Assembly: GCA_023630585.1 (NCBI GenBank)
Contig: CM042552.1
Location: forward strand, 21,213,569-21,277,568
Reading direction: 5' to 3'
DNA length: 64,000 nucleotides
DNA from: Cranoglanis bouderius
Lineage: Eukaryota > Chordata > Actinopteri > Siluriformes > Cranoglanididae
Position numbers and translations under genes: made by a program. Positions 1-11,489 of the stretch are shown one piece after another (positions within the stretch are counted from its first letter, which is position 1; the number at the start of each line of letters is the position of its first letter). The notes under the pieces were generated by a model that ran no database searches, was not told the DNA's origin, and was given only the letters and a program-made list of their open reading frames with translations.

Positions 1-947
1 CCTGTTCCCAGTCCTGCTCCCGCTCCCAGTTCCAGTCTAGTTCCTCGTCCAGTTCCAAGTCCAGTTCCAAGTCCAGTTCCAAGTCCAAGTCCAGGTTCCT
101 AGCCCAGTTCCTAGTTCAGTTCCAAGTCCAGTTCCTGATTTCATTGCTAGCTACATAGGTTTAATTTCTGGATATGTGTTTGCTCTCCTTCTCAGTTCGG
201 AGGCTGATTTGACTCCCAGCTCCGTTTCCAACCCAGCTCACTCCTCTGTCTCCTCCTCTGTCTCCAACCCTGTCTCCAGCCCTGTCTCCAGCTTAGTCTC
301 CAATTTAATTTCCAACCAAGTTTTTGATTTTGTCTATGGTTTTGGGTCTACCCTAGTTCCCTGTCCTTTTCAAAGTCTGTCTCAAAGTCTGTCTAGAAGT
401 CTGTTTCCAAGTCTGTCTCGAAGTCTGTCTCGAAGTCTGTTTCCAAGTCTGTCTCGAAGTCTGTCTCGAAGTCTGTTTCCAAGTCTTTCTCGAAGTCTGT
501 TTCCAAGTCTGTTTCCAAGCCTTTCTCCGAAGTCTGTTTCCAAGCCTTTCTCCGAAGTCTGTTTCCAAGCCTTTCTCCGAAGTCTGTTTCCAGAGCCTTT
601 CTCCGAAGTCTGTTTCCAGAGCCTTTCTCCGATCCTGGTTCCAGAGCCGACTCCGATCCTGGGTCCAGGTCAAGCTCCGGGTCAAGCTCTGGGTCAAGCA
701 CCAGGTCACGCGCAGCTCCGAGATCCAAACCAGGCATCCGTCCAAGTTCTCGTCCAAGTTCTCGTCCAAGTTCTCGTCCAAGTTCCAAAGGAAAACCCGA
801 CACGCTCTGCTCTGGTTACGGGACACTGGACATAACCAGCCTCAGGTCCTGGAGGGCAGAGATTAGGATCCTGCCCAGGGGCCCAGGTCCACCAAAGTGG
901 ATGGAACTTGCGGCGCTTCGGGAGCCGCACCTTGGGGGGGGGGGCTC
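1..947 (+). mobile_element. 3' internal part of a Gypsy-like LTR retrotransposon, copy 1
   Basis: The sequence enters the window mid-element and runs to a run of G residues (934-944) that forms the polypurine tract directly before an LTR starting TGTTAGG at 948. The stretch is low-complexity and open in several frames. One plus frame reads as Ser/Pro/Leu-rich repeats; the reverse frames read as Glu-Thr-Asp-Phe repeats. No gag, protease, reverse transcriptase or integrase motif is visible. The copies at 14665-16387 and 41198-42777 are near-identical except for repeat number. I see no evidence that a host protein is made from it. Confidence 0.6.
371..632. repeat. 12-bp tandem repeat tract, copy 1
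   Basis: Units alternate between AAGTCTGTCTCG and AAGTCTGTTTCC, then grade into an AGCCTTTCTCCG form. The tract is about 260 bp here, about 410 bp in the second copy and about 260 bp in the third. Unit length is a multiple of three, so all frames stay open, which explains the long spurious reading frames on both strands. Confidence 0.85.
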
Positions 948-1616
948 TGTTAGGTTTCCCCTTCTCTAGCGCTCACTACTCAACAAGGAGGAGCGAGTGG
1001 CATACTTCCGCATTCCATTGCACGCATTCCAGCGCCATTCAAAAACTTTCCGATGGACGTTTCATTCATGGACTCACGCTTTGTTTACTTTTGCCATGTG
1101 CTCATGTTTTCATTCACGTCATGTCTCCGCCTCCTCTGTTCCCCCATGTGCTTATGTTTTGGTCTGCGTCATGTCTCTGCCTCCTGTGTTCCCCCATGTG
1201 CTTATGTTTTGGTCTGCGTCATATCTCCGCATCCTGTGTTTCCCCATGTGCGTTTGTTTTCGTTCGTGTCATGTCTCCGCCTCCTCATTTGTTCATATAG
1301 TGGTTTCAGCTGTCTTTGATTTGGACATGTGATTATATTGTGTTTAAATACGCCGCTCCGTTTCGGCTTCGGGGCGGAGTATTAGTAATAGCTTTAGATG
1401 TGTTTAACCGTGCGATTTGTTCCTTAGCTCTTTTCTCGTGATTTCCAGATCACCTTTCTAGTTTAGTATTAGTATAGTTTAACTTTGATGCATTTATGTA
1501 TATTTGTTGACTGAAGTCCTTTATGTTTATTATTATTTTCAACTGTCCCTAATAAACTGAACACTTTCCCCTGCAAGTGCATCCTGCTTATCTCCTTCAC
1601 CCTATGGGTCGTAACA
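948..1616 (+). repeat. 3' LTR, copy 1 (TGTTAGG...TAACA)
   Basis: It begins right after the polypurine tract with TGTTAGG and ends GTAACA, giving the usual TG...CA ends. It contains a TATA-like TTTAAATA near 1344 and an AATAAA signal near 1550, so it is plus-oriented. It carries about three copies of a 48-bp unit between about 1096 and 1260. The 5' LTR and most of the internal region are absent. Homologous LTRs are at 16388-17058 and 42778-43496. Confidence 0.75.
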
Positions 1617-3313
1617 ATTATGACATCATTAGCTAAGTATTAAAACATTAGAGCAAGGTTATAATCAAACACATGAAAAAGGCGAAGAGCGACCAGACGA
1701 ATGCAAAAGAGCAGTAATCCAGACATAATCAATATCAAGCTAGTTGGCACACAGAGAAAAGCTCATTTCCTTCTTTGCTGAAGTTTCTTATTGACTGACT
1801 ACAGCAACACCTGCGGAAAATTGTGCTTCATGAAGATGAGAGATGTATATGAAGGTAAATCCAAAAGAATATTCAAATATCCAAATGCAAATAATCCATT
1901 CACCAAAGTCAAGAATCAGATTTCATGTCCAGGGACAGAGACGTACACTCGTGGGGGTCCGAGACTGGATTTCTTAATGCATGTAAAACATGAGCAAAGA
2001 AAAATCAATGAGTTTGTCCACCTCTAATAGCTATAAAGAGCCAAATAAAACACCCATTCAAAACCATTCTGTATTTGTTGTTGCATTTATTTTTCTTAGC
2101 ATACTGATCAGAACAAGTGTAGTAGTTATACAGTATATTGCTTTTATACTGAAATAAAAATTGTTTACATATATATGAGGGTCATGGCGGCATGCAAACA
2201 TCTCAGTTCACCAAAAACACCCATGAACCCTCCAGAGCTGCACCTTTCCCTAACAGAAAACTATTAACAAAAGGCTTCACTAGGTTTACAGCCTAGACTT
2301 TAGCTATCTGGCATTATTCATCATTTTATTCAAAGTCATGTTAGTAAAAGTAACTAATGTAACATACCAACCAAAAATATAAACCATCACCATTTACATT
2401 CAACACAAACTATTTTTGAGAAAGATTTTCATCAGATCTGACACCTGCAGTAAGATATCCATCTGCATTGCACTCTTATGCTCCGGTCCTTCTGACGGTG
2501 GAATTAATTCACAAAGGAGTGACTAGTTATCCTCACCAAGCTACCCTGAGTGTTCACTGAGGTCATGATTTACTAGTTATAATATCACTACAGTGAGCTA
2601 CAGCTAAGACATCAAAATGAGCAACATACAAGGAAAAACTGCAAAGACCTCCCACTGAAGGTCTGTTAGAACAGTTTACAGAGGAACAGGACATGGCTTT
2701 GCTACACAACTGTCGAGAACTTCAGGTCCACGTTGGAAAGCGTGTGAATGTTCATGAGGCTCGACTGTCATGTCCAAAACTGTCTCATCAACCACGCCCT
2801 TTTATTTATCACCAAATGACTCAGATGAAACCATTTATCATAAGGAAAAATATTGGGGGAGACATCATGGTCAACTGAGCCTGTAAAAATGATAGAACAC
2901 GATTCCTGAAAGTGATTTGTGGAACTTAAAATGTAACTTAAAATTTGCTACCTGTCCAGTTGAGTAACATGGTAATCGGTGGGGTTAAAATATTGTACCG
3001 CAGCCAGCCACTAGAGGGCCTCAGATATGTTTTATTTCACTTTTGTTACAATCCACCCCACATATACAGTCACTGGGTGAAAGCTGTGAACTACTGAAGG
3101 CATTTTGTTTGTATTTCTGTTGAGTTTTGAAAAGTGCACTAAGAAAAGTGCTGAAGGTGAAGTGTAACGTGAGCCCCGAAGCTCTGTCAAAAATCCTCCT
3201 ATAATTAGGTCCTAAGTCAACCTGCATACACACTTAGGGATCTACAAAAGCCCATAATGATTATAGTAAAGCTTACTCCAGATAACGGTCTTATCACTGA
3301 TATTAAAGTGATC
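1617..3313. other. Duplicated flank without recognised gene, copy 1
   Basis: I see no gene here. The same stretch follows the LTR at 17059 and 43497. A 78-codon open frame at 1791-2027 is present in two copies but is broken by one extra base in the third (near 43699), so it is not conserved as coding. Beyond a few A/T-rich runs there are no recognisable motifs. Confidence 0.5.
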
Positions 3314-3319
3314 TTTATT
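3314..3319 (-). terminator. AATAAA polyadenylation signal for the relic copy
   Basis: The plus strand reads TTTATT, so the minus strand reads AATAAA, about 258 bases downstream of the stop codon of the relic last exon at 3577. The same signal lies at 18756-18761 below gene B and at 45195-45200 below gene D. Confidence 0.45.
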
Positions 3320-3576
3320 AAACCAATAATACAAAAAAAAGTAGTAAAGAGAATAACAGAAAAGATAAGTGGCAATTTACGAAAAAACAAAAAACAAAAC
3401 TCATATCACATGCACAAGATAAATATACTCTACGTCCATCGCATCTAATAAAGTGATAAGATTAAACATGCTGTTTTAATAGTTTCTAACACATCCCTGT
3501 CTGTATTGTGAATTCCTGAAACCATCAAGTCCCATGTTGCTTCTCTGTTGGAGACTGAACAAGACACATAGGGAAT

Positions 3577-3750
3577 TTATTCATTGTAAATCTGGTCTTC
3601 AACATAGCCATTGGCGAATCTAATGATATCAGTCATTTCCATGAGAACCAGAAGATCCATGTACAAGTTGTTGGTAACCTGCTCGTGGTAGTTCTGCACA
3701 GGATAGATGCAGTTCATCGGGACTCCCAGTCTATGACTGCACTCTTCCAT
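3577..3750 (-). pseudogene. Orphan last exon of an IFI44-like gene
   Basis: This 174-bp stretch is a perfect last exon: an AG acceptor, then ATGGAAGAGTGC and 57 codons to TAA. It matches the last exons of the other genes and starts MEECSHRLGVPMN. Upstream of the acceptor only about ten bases resemble the intron; from about 3761 the sequence is unrelated and none of the other seven exons follows. It is a truncated duplicate of gene A's 3' end. It lacks the 33-bp internal duplication found in A, B and D and resembles C and E in that respect. Confidence 0.8.
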
Positions 3751-3760
3751 CTAATGTCCA

Positions 3761-4878
3761 GAAAAGCTACAGTACCAATTCCTCGGCTGTTCTGTGGTTC
3801 AAAACACACACAGCAACTGCAGTTCTGTCTATAACATAGGAATCTTCTGTCTCATATTTACTTACACTCTTGCGCGGTACCCCTCTTGGGTAACACCCTT
3901 CTTGGGTGTACCTGCCCGTTCAGACTCCTCCTCCTGTACACTACGCTGGCCCAGTGCCAATCCGCTGAATCTCCACCTAGTTCGCTGCACTCAGCGTGGC
4001 AGTGTACGGGCTCACTGTCAGTGCCACCGCTAAACCACTCGCTAAACTACTCTTTATTCTCTGTACTCTTTACTATGCTCTTTTTACCCCATCTATATTT
4101 TACTGCTCTCCATCAAAGCCCACAGCAAAATATATTCTGCATGCAGTTTACACCATTTTGAGATCAAAAACCCTTTTTCTCAATTTGTTTCTTTAATTTG
4201 AATAAGCGTATGAGTGTTCTTACCGCCCCAAGCTGACCCTACAGCAGATCACACAAACTACTTAATTAAAAGCAAAATTGCTTACCTTCATTAGCCGTCC
4301 TGTCTGTGTGGCCCACGCCTGGTCAGCCCAATGCGGCCTCCCACTCCTCTTTGGCTTTTGTCCAAATCCTGCCGACAACGGCGATAATTTCGTGGAAAAT
4401 CAGCTTAGCCAAAAATAAAAACTTCTTGGAGTCAAGGGGTTCTAGTGTCAAAAATCAGCCATTTATTGAAAAATCACAAAAGCCAAGGTGTCTCCTTATG
4501 ATCTGACAAATACAATCAATACTCATGCTTTTATACAATACTAAAACAATGATCTCATTAGACAAGGTTTTCCCATTTCTTCTTTAATCACATTTCTTCA
4601 TATCTTATCTATAATTGTGGTGCAAATTCTGCCAGCTTATTTAAAAAAAGTTTTTTCAGAGACTCACTGTCTCTAAGCAGGTACAGAGGGTGGGTTTCAC
4701 TAAAAAATAACAGAGCCTAGAAGAAAATGAAACACTTTCCAAATGAGGACTGTGCACCCAGCGATTTCACAAGTTAGAGTCACACCAGCTTCACCTACTT
4801 TCAGTTTTATTTCTCTGATTAATATACTGATTTCTTTCTTATATCTCATACATTGGTCACACATGATTAGATCTCACT
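3761..4878. other. Unassigned sequence, probably repeat-derived
   Basis: No gene is recognised. On the minus strand there is an AATAAA near 4459 in a setting that resembles the end of an LTR, but I cannot define ends or target duplications. It occurs once in the window, between the orphan last exon and an integrase fragment. Confidence 0.3.
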
Positions 4879-4908
4879 TTGATTTGCTTTAAAAAAAAAT
4901 ATACCATA

Positions 4909-5230
4909 CTCCCTGCTGTACCTGTGACAGACTTTACCTCTGCCTGCTTCCCTGTTTACACAACATCAAATGAAAGATACCAAGGCATTGTCTGTACTAA
5001 ACAACGGCTGAGGGAGCTGTATTGGTGGCCCGAACTGCACTTGAGTATACAATCTGTCATTGCCACATGTGCAAATTGCCAGCGTAATTATATCACTTCC
5101 AGAACTGCACATGCACCACTGACCCCTGTTCCATATCCACATAATGTTAACATAGTTGGGCCTCGAAACAGGACTGGCTGAGTACAGATTTGTCTGAACA
5201 CTAGTGGACTTCTGTTCAAAATGGCCAGAT
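4909..5230 (+). pseudogene. Integrase fragment of a Gypsy-like retroelement
   Basis: The plus-strand translation shows the zinc-binding part of an integrase: LRELYWWPEL followed by CANCQ, the usual spacing to the Cys-Cys pair. In another frame, near 5204, SKWPDV resembles the start of the catalytic core. The shift between frames and the missing remainder show that it is dead. It lies just downstream of the gene A 3' untranslated region. Confidence 0.65.
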
Positions 5231-5575
5231 GTAGTCTCTCTTATAAATTTCATCTGTATTTTATTCCTAACTTTATTGTACATGTTAAAATCAGAAAGAA
5301 GAAAAATCACGCTTAAAGTAATCTTCATTAAACCAATAATACAAGTGGTAAAGACAATAACTAAAAAGATGAGGAGTGGCAATTTCCCAATGTTTTTTTA
5401 TCTCATACTCTAAATATACTCTAAGACAATTTAATCATTGCATCTAATAAAGTGATAAGATTAAACATGCTGTTTTAATAGTTTCTAACACATCCCTGTC
5501 TGTATTGTGAATTCCTGAAACTATCAAGTCCCATGTTGCTTCTCTGTTGGAGACTGAACAAGACACATGGGGATC
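5231..5575 (-). other. Gene A 3' untranslated region and downstream
   Basis: This is homologous to the sequence below the last exons of C (27512-27851) and E (54478-54850). An ATTAAA variant signal lies on the minus strand near 5474; a canonical AATAAA is not obvious. Confidence 0.45.
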
Positions 5576-8500
5576 TTATTCATTGTAAACCTGGTCTTCA
5601 GCATAGTCATTAGCATTGTAAACCTGGTCTTCAACATAGTCATTGGCGAATCTAATGATATCAGTCATTGCCATGAGAATCAGAAGATCCATGTACAAGT
5701 TGTTGGTAACCTGCTCGTGGTAGTTCTGCACAGGATAGATGTAGTTCATCGGGACTCCCAGTCTATGACTGCACTCTTCCATCTAAGATAAACAGATACA
5801 ACATAACTTATACAGTATTTGAGGAAATTAGGTTAGGAGTCACGTCTATGCAGTTTTATTTGTATTTCAAAAAACCACAAGGTTAAAGGTTAATATACAA
5901 ATGCATATGGCTGTTAAAATGTTCTCTGCTGCTGGAAAATATCATGGAGTAGACTGGAGACCTACAGGCAGTAAATAAAGGGAGGAGGAGATGGCTGTGG
6001 TTGTTGTTCTCACCTTCTCTTTGATTTTTTTGCTGGTGTAGATCTTACTCAGGTCCTTCTGAACTAGAGGGCATGCTTCGTCAACCATCGGCATGATGAC
6101 CACTTGAGGAATCTCTGATGTATCACCAGAAACACAGCTTGTCTTATACATAATCAGCTTTCATGTTTAAGATGAAATTATAATTATGTGAAAACTCACC
6201 CAAATCACTGGCCTTTCCCCGAACATCTCTCATTTTCTGGATAACATTTTCAGTGATGAGGGAGATTTTGTCGGCTGGTATAATACTCACTAGACAGTGC
6301 ACTTTATCTTTCAGGCTGAGGTTACTGATGTAGTTCGGGTTGCCTTTATCAATTGGTTTTATAGGATTGAACTGAAAGAGCAAAAATACTCATACTAAAT
6401 ACTCAAATACTCAAAATACTCAAAAAAAAAGTTTAGGGGCGAGGAGGACCACCTCAAATGTTCTTTTCATTTGTGAGACTGAATATTACTTAGCATACAA
6501 AGTGCTACTACTAACTCATATGAATTATTCAGTAACTACAGTGAAAATTGGTATTTTAAAATTTGTATTTAGTTTAGGTGTGTATTTATGAGAATAAGGG
6601 ATGTTGGTATGCTTTAATAAGAAAAAATGCCATTGTTGCAGAATACAACAGGAAAAAAATGTGAAACATTGATTATGTAAGCAGCTACGGTTGTATGAAT
6701 AAGTAGACATCTGCCAGGGCATTTTCCTTCCAGAGCAAGTGATGTTTTACTGTGTATTTGTTGCCTAGCCGAGTGATAAAGTTGTCACATTCCTAACACT
6801 TCCTGGTGTATTTCCTGGAGAGTACTTACATGAAGTGCTTTAATTTTTACATTTTTCCATGGGGAATGATGGCAGCTTAAAGCATCTATATTGCTTCATC
6901 TTGAGGATGATAGTTACTCGAGTGTGATCCTAATCTTTATTGAGGATGAGATCAACACACACACTGATACTGGTCTTATTTGGGAATAAGAATCACTTGA
7001 GTGCTGATACTGCTCTCTTCTGATGAGAATCACCATCACTATTAATACTTTTAATTCTGTACTCTATTGAGCCTGAGAATAACTCAAGGTATGTTACTGC
7101 CTTCTGTTGAAGATGAGAACCGCATACACACACATAATTATCACATAATTATCAAAGATTGATATGTCTATTCTTCCATCTTACTTTTGCTTATAAACCT
7201 TTTTCCATATGGCCCCACCCCCAGTCTTACAGGAAAGTATCTTTTATTACTGCTTCCTTTTTCACAGAGAGAACACCTAAGGGCCTACCACAAACCAGAT
7301 GTGCACTGTACTAACATCTAAGGATGCTCACACATGCTTCTGCCTTCATAAAGGCTTGCATAGAACAATACGCATTTCAAGCCAGTACTGCACAAGTTTT
7401 GGAAGGTAATCAGCCAGGAGGTCATAAAGAAATAGACTTTTTGTTTTCAGGTTCTGTATCACATCCAGTTAAGACACTAAAATTCTTTACTCTTAATTTA
7501 TCTCATGTTGTCATTGCCATTGTTAGAGATCCCCTCGCACTCGGAGTCGCTTGCGACACGACTCACTTCCGCATTCCATTCTCCGCGCCGCCGTTGAGGA
7601 CAGCTGGCAGTTTACTTCTGCATTCATAGACTCACGTTTGTTTTCATTGCCATGTGCTTGTGTTTTGGTTTATGTCATGTCTCCGCCTTTGAATGTTTAT
7701 TGGTTCTCTGTCCATGTCATGTCCCCGCCTTCGTATGTTCATTAGTTTACCGTTTATTGTTTAATTATGTGTTTCAGGTGTTTCTCGTTTGTGTCTGATT
7801 ATTCCATCTATTTAAACCTCTTCCCGTTTCCGCCTCGGGGCGGAGTATTAGCGTTCGTCCTAGCATGTGCTGTATGCCTGCTACCTTCTCTCTTTCTCTC
7901 GCCCTTATCTTATAGCTCATAGCTTATAGCTCTTAGCTCTCAGCTCATAGCTCTTAGCTCTCAGCTCATAGCTCTTAGCTCTCAGCTCATAGCTCTTAGC
8001 TCTCAGCTCATAGTTCATAGTTCCAGTACCATAGCCTAGTTTCGTGCGTTTGCTTCAGTTCGGTTTTGTTTTGTTCCCATGTTCTGTACTTTTGTGGAAC
8101 TACTGCCTTGTGGATTATCTCTTTTGGATTATTGCTTGCCTTTTTTGTAGATTACTGTTTATTTCCTTTGTTTTGTGTGTTCCATTACTTTCGAATCCTG
8201 TGTTCCTAATAAACTGACTTTTCCCCTGCGCATGCATCCTGCCTCCCTCCATGTATCGTAACAGCCATAACCAAACAGTAGAATACAACATTTTCATAAT
8301 AATTCATAAACTTACAGTGTAACCACTTTTCACATGACCCTTTAATATTTTGTTTATGTCTTCAGTCTGCACTCCTTTTAACTCGTCTTCTTCCAGACCC
8401 ATGATGTCAGTAAAGACAAATGGATAGAAAGATCCAGGCCCAACTTTCTTCAGCCTGTGAGTTTTAATCTGGACACAAAATACAGGAGAGTATCTTATTT

Positions 8501-9466
8501 AATGATTCTGTTAAGATTTTTCTGAACTACAGTTAAATCATGAATCATAAATATATCTAGCTAAAGCTAATTGTACATTAGATATATCAGTATATTAAAG
8601 AACAAAATATATATAACATCCACAGAAGGGAAAAGATCTAGGCTTGGAGCCATTACAGTAAATATTCTATTGTTTAGTTATTACCTTTAAAGTGAAGCTG
8701 TAACTTTTACCACCTGAGGCATCTGCCAGTGCACCGGTGGTGTTGTATCCTTGGAGGACGGTGTTGATGGAGTTGATAAAACTCGATTTTCCTGCTCCGA
8801 TTGGGCCGTGAAGCAGAATCTTAAGCTCACGGACTTCTTCAGTACGTAGCTGGAATTCCTTCACTTTCCTCAACATCTGATTTTTGTTATCTTCACTGTT
8901 TAAGAAGTAAACCAAGAGATTAACATATTTTCCATGATCTACTACTTAGAGCTTTAAGCACACAATGATTTTGTGTCTTTCTGCAGTCATTAATATTACC
9001 TCCATGTCACTGGCCGCCATGGATGATCCAATTCTGTGATTAAAAAACACGAATTCCAACGTTACATGTAACTGTGTTTGACACCACATCCACATGTTTA
9101 TTTCTATGACTTTGCTTAAATATCATATTTCTGCAGTAACTTACCAGGATCTGGGACTGGGTTTCGGTGTTCAGGTCCAAGATACAAACGGACGAAAGGA
9201 CGTAACATCTGCTTAAACTGCAATATCAGTATAAACTACGTATAAATTTAACTGCTCTTTTAGTATATTTAAAAAGAGAACACTGCAATAATAACAATAA
9301 TAATACAACAGCAATAATACAATAAAACAATAATATCAAAGCTTTACTTTTACTGGTTTGAATTAAGAACCGTGATTGAGTCAAATCTATTAATAATCCA
9401 TTTTCTTACCCAACTCATGACGCTGGTGTCTGTGAACTGCACTTCAGATGTGTTGCTGCTTCAGTT
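5576..9466 (-). CDS. IFI44-like P-loop protein, gene A (8 coding exons)
   Basis: Predicted interferon-induced protein 44-like protein of 319 residues. Coding exons in transcript order: 9418-9410 (5' leader from 9466), 9217-9145, 9033-9000, 8895-8685, 8468-8316, 6371-6200, 6114-6014 and 5782-5576. All junctions are GT-AG and the frame is open throughout. Residues seen: a DHPWRPVTW motif near 30-38, matching the family's FDxPWR motif; a P-loop GPIGAGKS at 69-76; a DIMG motif at 130-133 in the place of G3; and a MPMVD strand near 225-229. Mammalian IFI44 has an N-terminal TLDc domain, which is absent here, as in other short fish forms. The last exon has a 33-bp internal duplication that lengthens the acidic tail. 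A solo LTR sits in the intron between 6371 and 8316. A cytoplasmic antiviral role is inferred from the family. Paralogue identity within IFI44/IFI44L is not resolved. Confidence 0.85.
6880..7110. repeat. Degenerate short tandem repeat in gene A intron
   Basis: Phrases such as TTGAGGATGAGA, GGAATAAGAATCAC and TGATGAGAATCAC recur every 40-50 bases with similar spacers. The copies are diverged. I do not recognise a family. Confidence 0.35.
7521..8263 (+). mobile_element. Solo LTR (743 bp) with 5-bp target duplication
   Basis: It starts TGTTAGAG and ends CGTAACA and is flanked by GCCAT on both sides (7516-7520 and 8264-8268). AATAAA near 8206 marks plus orientation, opposite to gene A. It shares the CGGGGCGGAGTATTAG block with the LTR at 948, so the two families are related. 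No internal region remains, as after LTR-LTR recombination. It lies inside a gene A intron. Confidence 0.85.
7914..8022. repeat. 19-20-bp minisatellite inside the solo LTR
   Basis: About five to six copies of a TAGCTCTCAGCTCATAGCTC-type unit in tandem, with small variants at the left end. Confidence 0.8.
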
Positions 9467-9575
9467 CTGTGTACAGATGGGTCTCTGAATGAACTTATTT
9501 GGTTATAAACACATACAGGGAATCACACGTATTTATTTTCACCTTGTACAGTGAATATCATCATCAGAAACTGAT

Positions 9576-9832
9576 TGTCACATCCTTCAGGAACAATTCA
9601 GTGAAACACTAGAGGACACCGTCCCCTGCCTGTTGTGTATGACTCCTCATCTCTCTGTTTTCCCGGGGTTCTGGATTTATTCTGCCTGGGGTTCTGCCTG
9701 GCTCACTAACTCTCTTTGGTTCTGTTTGACTGTGGCCTGTGTATCCATATTGAGTTTTGGACCGTAGACTTCATTGTTAATAAACTTCCAGTGAAGGGAT
9801 TCTCACAACACTTCTGAGTCATGTGTGTTACA
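9576..9832 (+). repeat. Possible short LTR-like sequence upstream of gene A start exon
   Basis: It starts TGTCACATCC and ends GTGTTACA, with AATAAA near 9779. No matching target duplication is visible, so this is tentative. It is absent from the equivalent place above gene C, where a deletion removes it together with the start exon. Confidence 0.35.
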
Positions 9833-9929
9833 CAGATGTAATTGCATTACAGTAAAGAAAGCAGAACGTAATGCAGTGCGTTACACACATTAAAATGAGC
9901 TGTTTGCCCTGTAAAGTAGAGATCTGACC

Positions 9930-10310
9930 ACTACAAGACCTGTAATGATATGGGGCTAGGCAGATGCAAATGCAGTTTAGAGTTTTATTAAAGCAATAGG
10001 CAGACAAATCCAAAATGGCAGGCAGAAACGTGGTCATAAACAGGCATGGGTCAGGCAATTTACAAACAGGCATGAACAGGGCTAGACAGGGATCAATAAT
10101 ACGAGGCGGGAACAGGATCAAAACCAGAAAACAGAACGCTTAGAAAAGACAGCACACAGGGTAACTGAGCAAATACTTCACCCCGAACACGGAAACACAA
10201 GGGGTTTAAATACACATGTAATTAGTGGGACTAACATAGAACAGCTGAGACACATTAGGAAGAAACCAATGACAGGACAAAACCAAAACAAAATTCCAGT
10301 GACATTTAAC
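9930..10310. repeat. Interspersed repeat in gene A intron 0
   Basis: The phrasing (repeated AGGCAG/CAGGCA, TAATACGAGG, GTTTAAATAC, GGACAAAACC) resembles an antisense fish LTR or promoter region. It is copied at about 36540-36910 above gene C. Assignment is by general likeness only. Confidence 0.35.
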
Positions 10311-10737
10311 ATCAGGTTTCGTGGCTGCTCTTTTATTATAACAACAAAAATGATTGAGTGTATGTTAAGATTTTAACAAAACTAAATTAATATCTGTTCA
10401 AAAGCTTGATTTGCATTGCATTCTTGCATTTTCTTTGTGTATCATTTTGTCTTTGAGTGCCTCCAACCTCTTTTATATCCTCTAACTAGCATTTGGGTTA
10501 TCTTTTTTGGAATTATTGTATTTGTATTTTATTTGTAGACAAATATGGACAGATTTATTTTTCTTGTCTACCATGGTGATGTAAAATTTAGCAAATAAAA
10601 AAAAAATTAAGCAATTATTTTATAGTACTAATGTAATGACTGACCATAATCCTGGTATTCTAATATATCTAATAAGTAAAACATTTAGGAATGTTAAATC
10701 TAATATAAATGAATGTTCAAGTCTTTCTTTCACTTAC

Positions 10738-10866
10738 GGTTTCTTCTGCTCTGGCTGTAGAGCTGTACCTGTACCTGCTCCAACTGTGTAAGTCTGCATC
10801 ACTGAAGAAGTGTTAGCTATTTAAATGGAACTGGGTACCACCCCGATATTTAATTTTGCTTTCACT
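10738..10866 (-). promoter_or_regulatory. Promoter block P1 and non-coding exon 0 above gene A
   Basis: Read on the minus strand: AGTGAAAGCAAAATT (10866-10852), a weakened ISRE of the form GAAANNAAAA; a TATA-like ATTTAAATA (10826-10818); then a non-coding exon ending at 10738 with donor GTAAGTG. The exon shares GCTCTACAGCCAGAGCAG with the other blocks. The predicted start of transcription is about 10790. Splicing to the acceptor at 9467/9468 would join it to the exon with the ATG. Confidence 0.6.
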
Positions 10867-10973
10867 ATTTGATAGGTTTACTGTGAACACTCTCCCCTCG
10901 TTAACACATTGTACTCTTTCTCCACTGCATGAAACCAATTTCATGCCTATGACTCCCAGAACACCATATATGG

Positions 10974-11160
10974 AATTACATTTACAGCATTTGGCAGATG
11001 CCCTTATCCAGAGCAACTTACATTTATACATCTGAGCAATTGAGGGTTAAGGGCCTTGCTCAAGGGCCCAACAGTGACAGTTTGGTGGTGCTGGGATTTG
11101 ATCTCGCAATCTTCCGATCAGTAGTCCAACACCTTAACCACTGAGCTACCACTGCCCTAC
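10974..11160. repeat. Common fish short interspersed repeat with tRNA-like end
   Basis: It contains ATTTACAGCATTTGGCAGATG, TGCTCAAGGGCCCAACAGTG and a tail ending ACCACTGAGCTACCACTGCCC, a widely seen teleost dispersed repeat. A second copy lies at about 37588-37775 above gene C, as part of the segmental duplication. Confidence 0.6.
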
Positions 11161-11487
11161 AGAGAGTTGTTCCTCTCTTACATTGATATGCTTCCTGTTT
11201 TATGCAAATATGCCTTTTCCGCCTAGCCAATTAATAGTTAACCCATTGTTGTGTGTCCAACATGATACATATACTCTGCCTTTCATTGAATAAATCAGAG
11301 ATCTTGCCATTTAAATTTTGTGTGTCTGTGTCCTAACACTATCACAGTGCTACAGTCATTCTCAGTCAGTATAAACAGAATTAAGTGTATTGTAGTAGAG
11401 AAAACTTAATCCAATGTACAGAGTCCAAAAGACTCTGAAATAATCACTGCTGTATAAAATCCTAACCAAGAGCTTTGAATTATAAGG

Positions 11488-11489
<2 letters not shown>

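Noticed and set aside
1791..2027. 78-codon open frame conserved in two duplicated flanks
   Set aside because: A single-base insertion breaks it in the third copy (near 43699) and no splice or family evidence supports it.
7914..8022. CRISPR-like array
   Set aside because: Units of 19-20 bp are contiguous without unique spacers, inside an LTR of a vertebrate genome.
10974..11160. tRNA gene
   Set aside because: The segment has tRNA-like wording at one end, but I could not fold a full cloverleaf with A and B boxes, and it matches a dispersed fish repeat.
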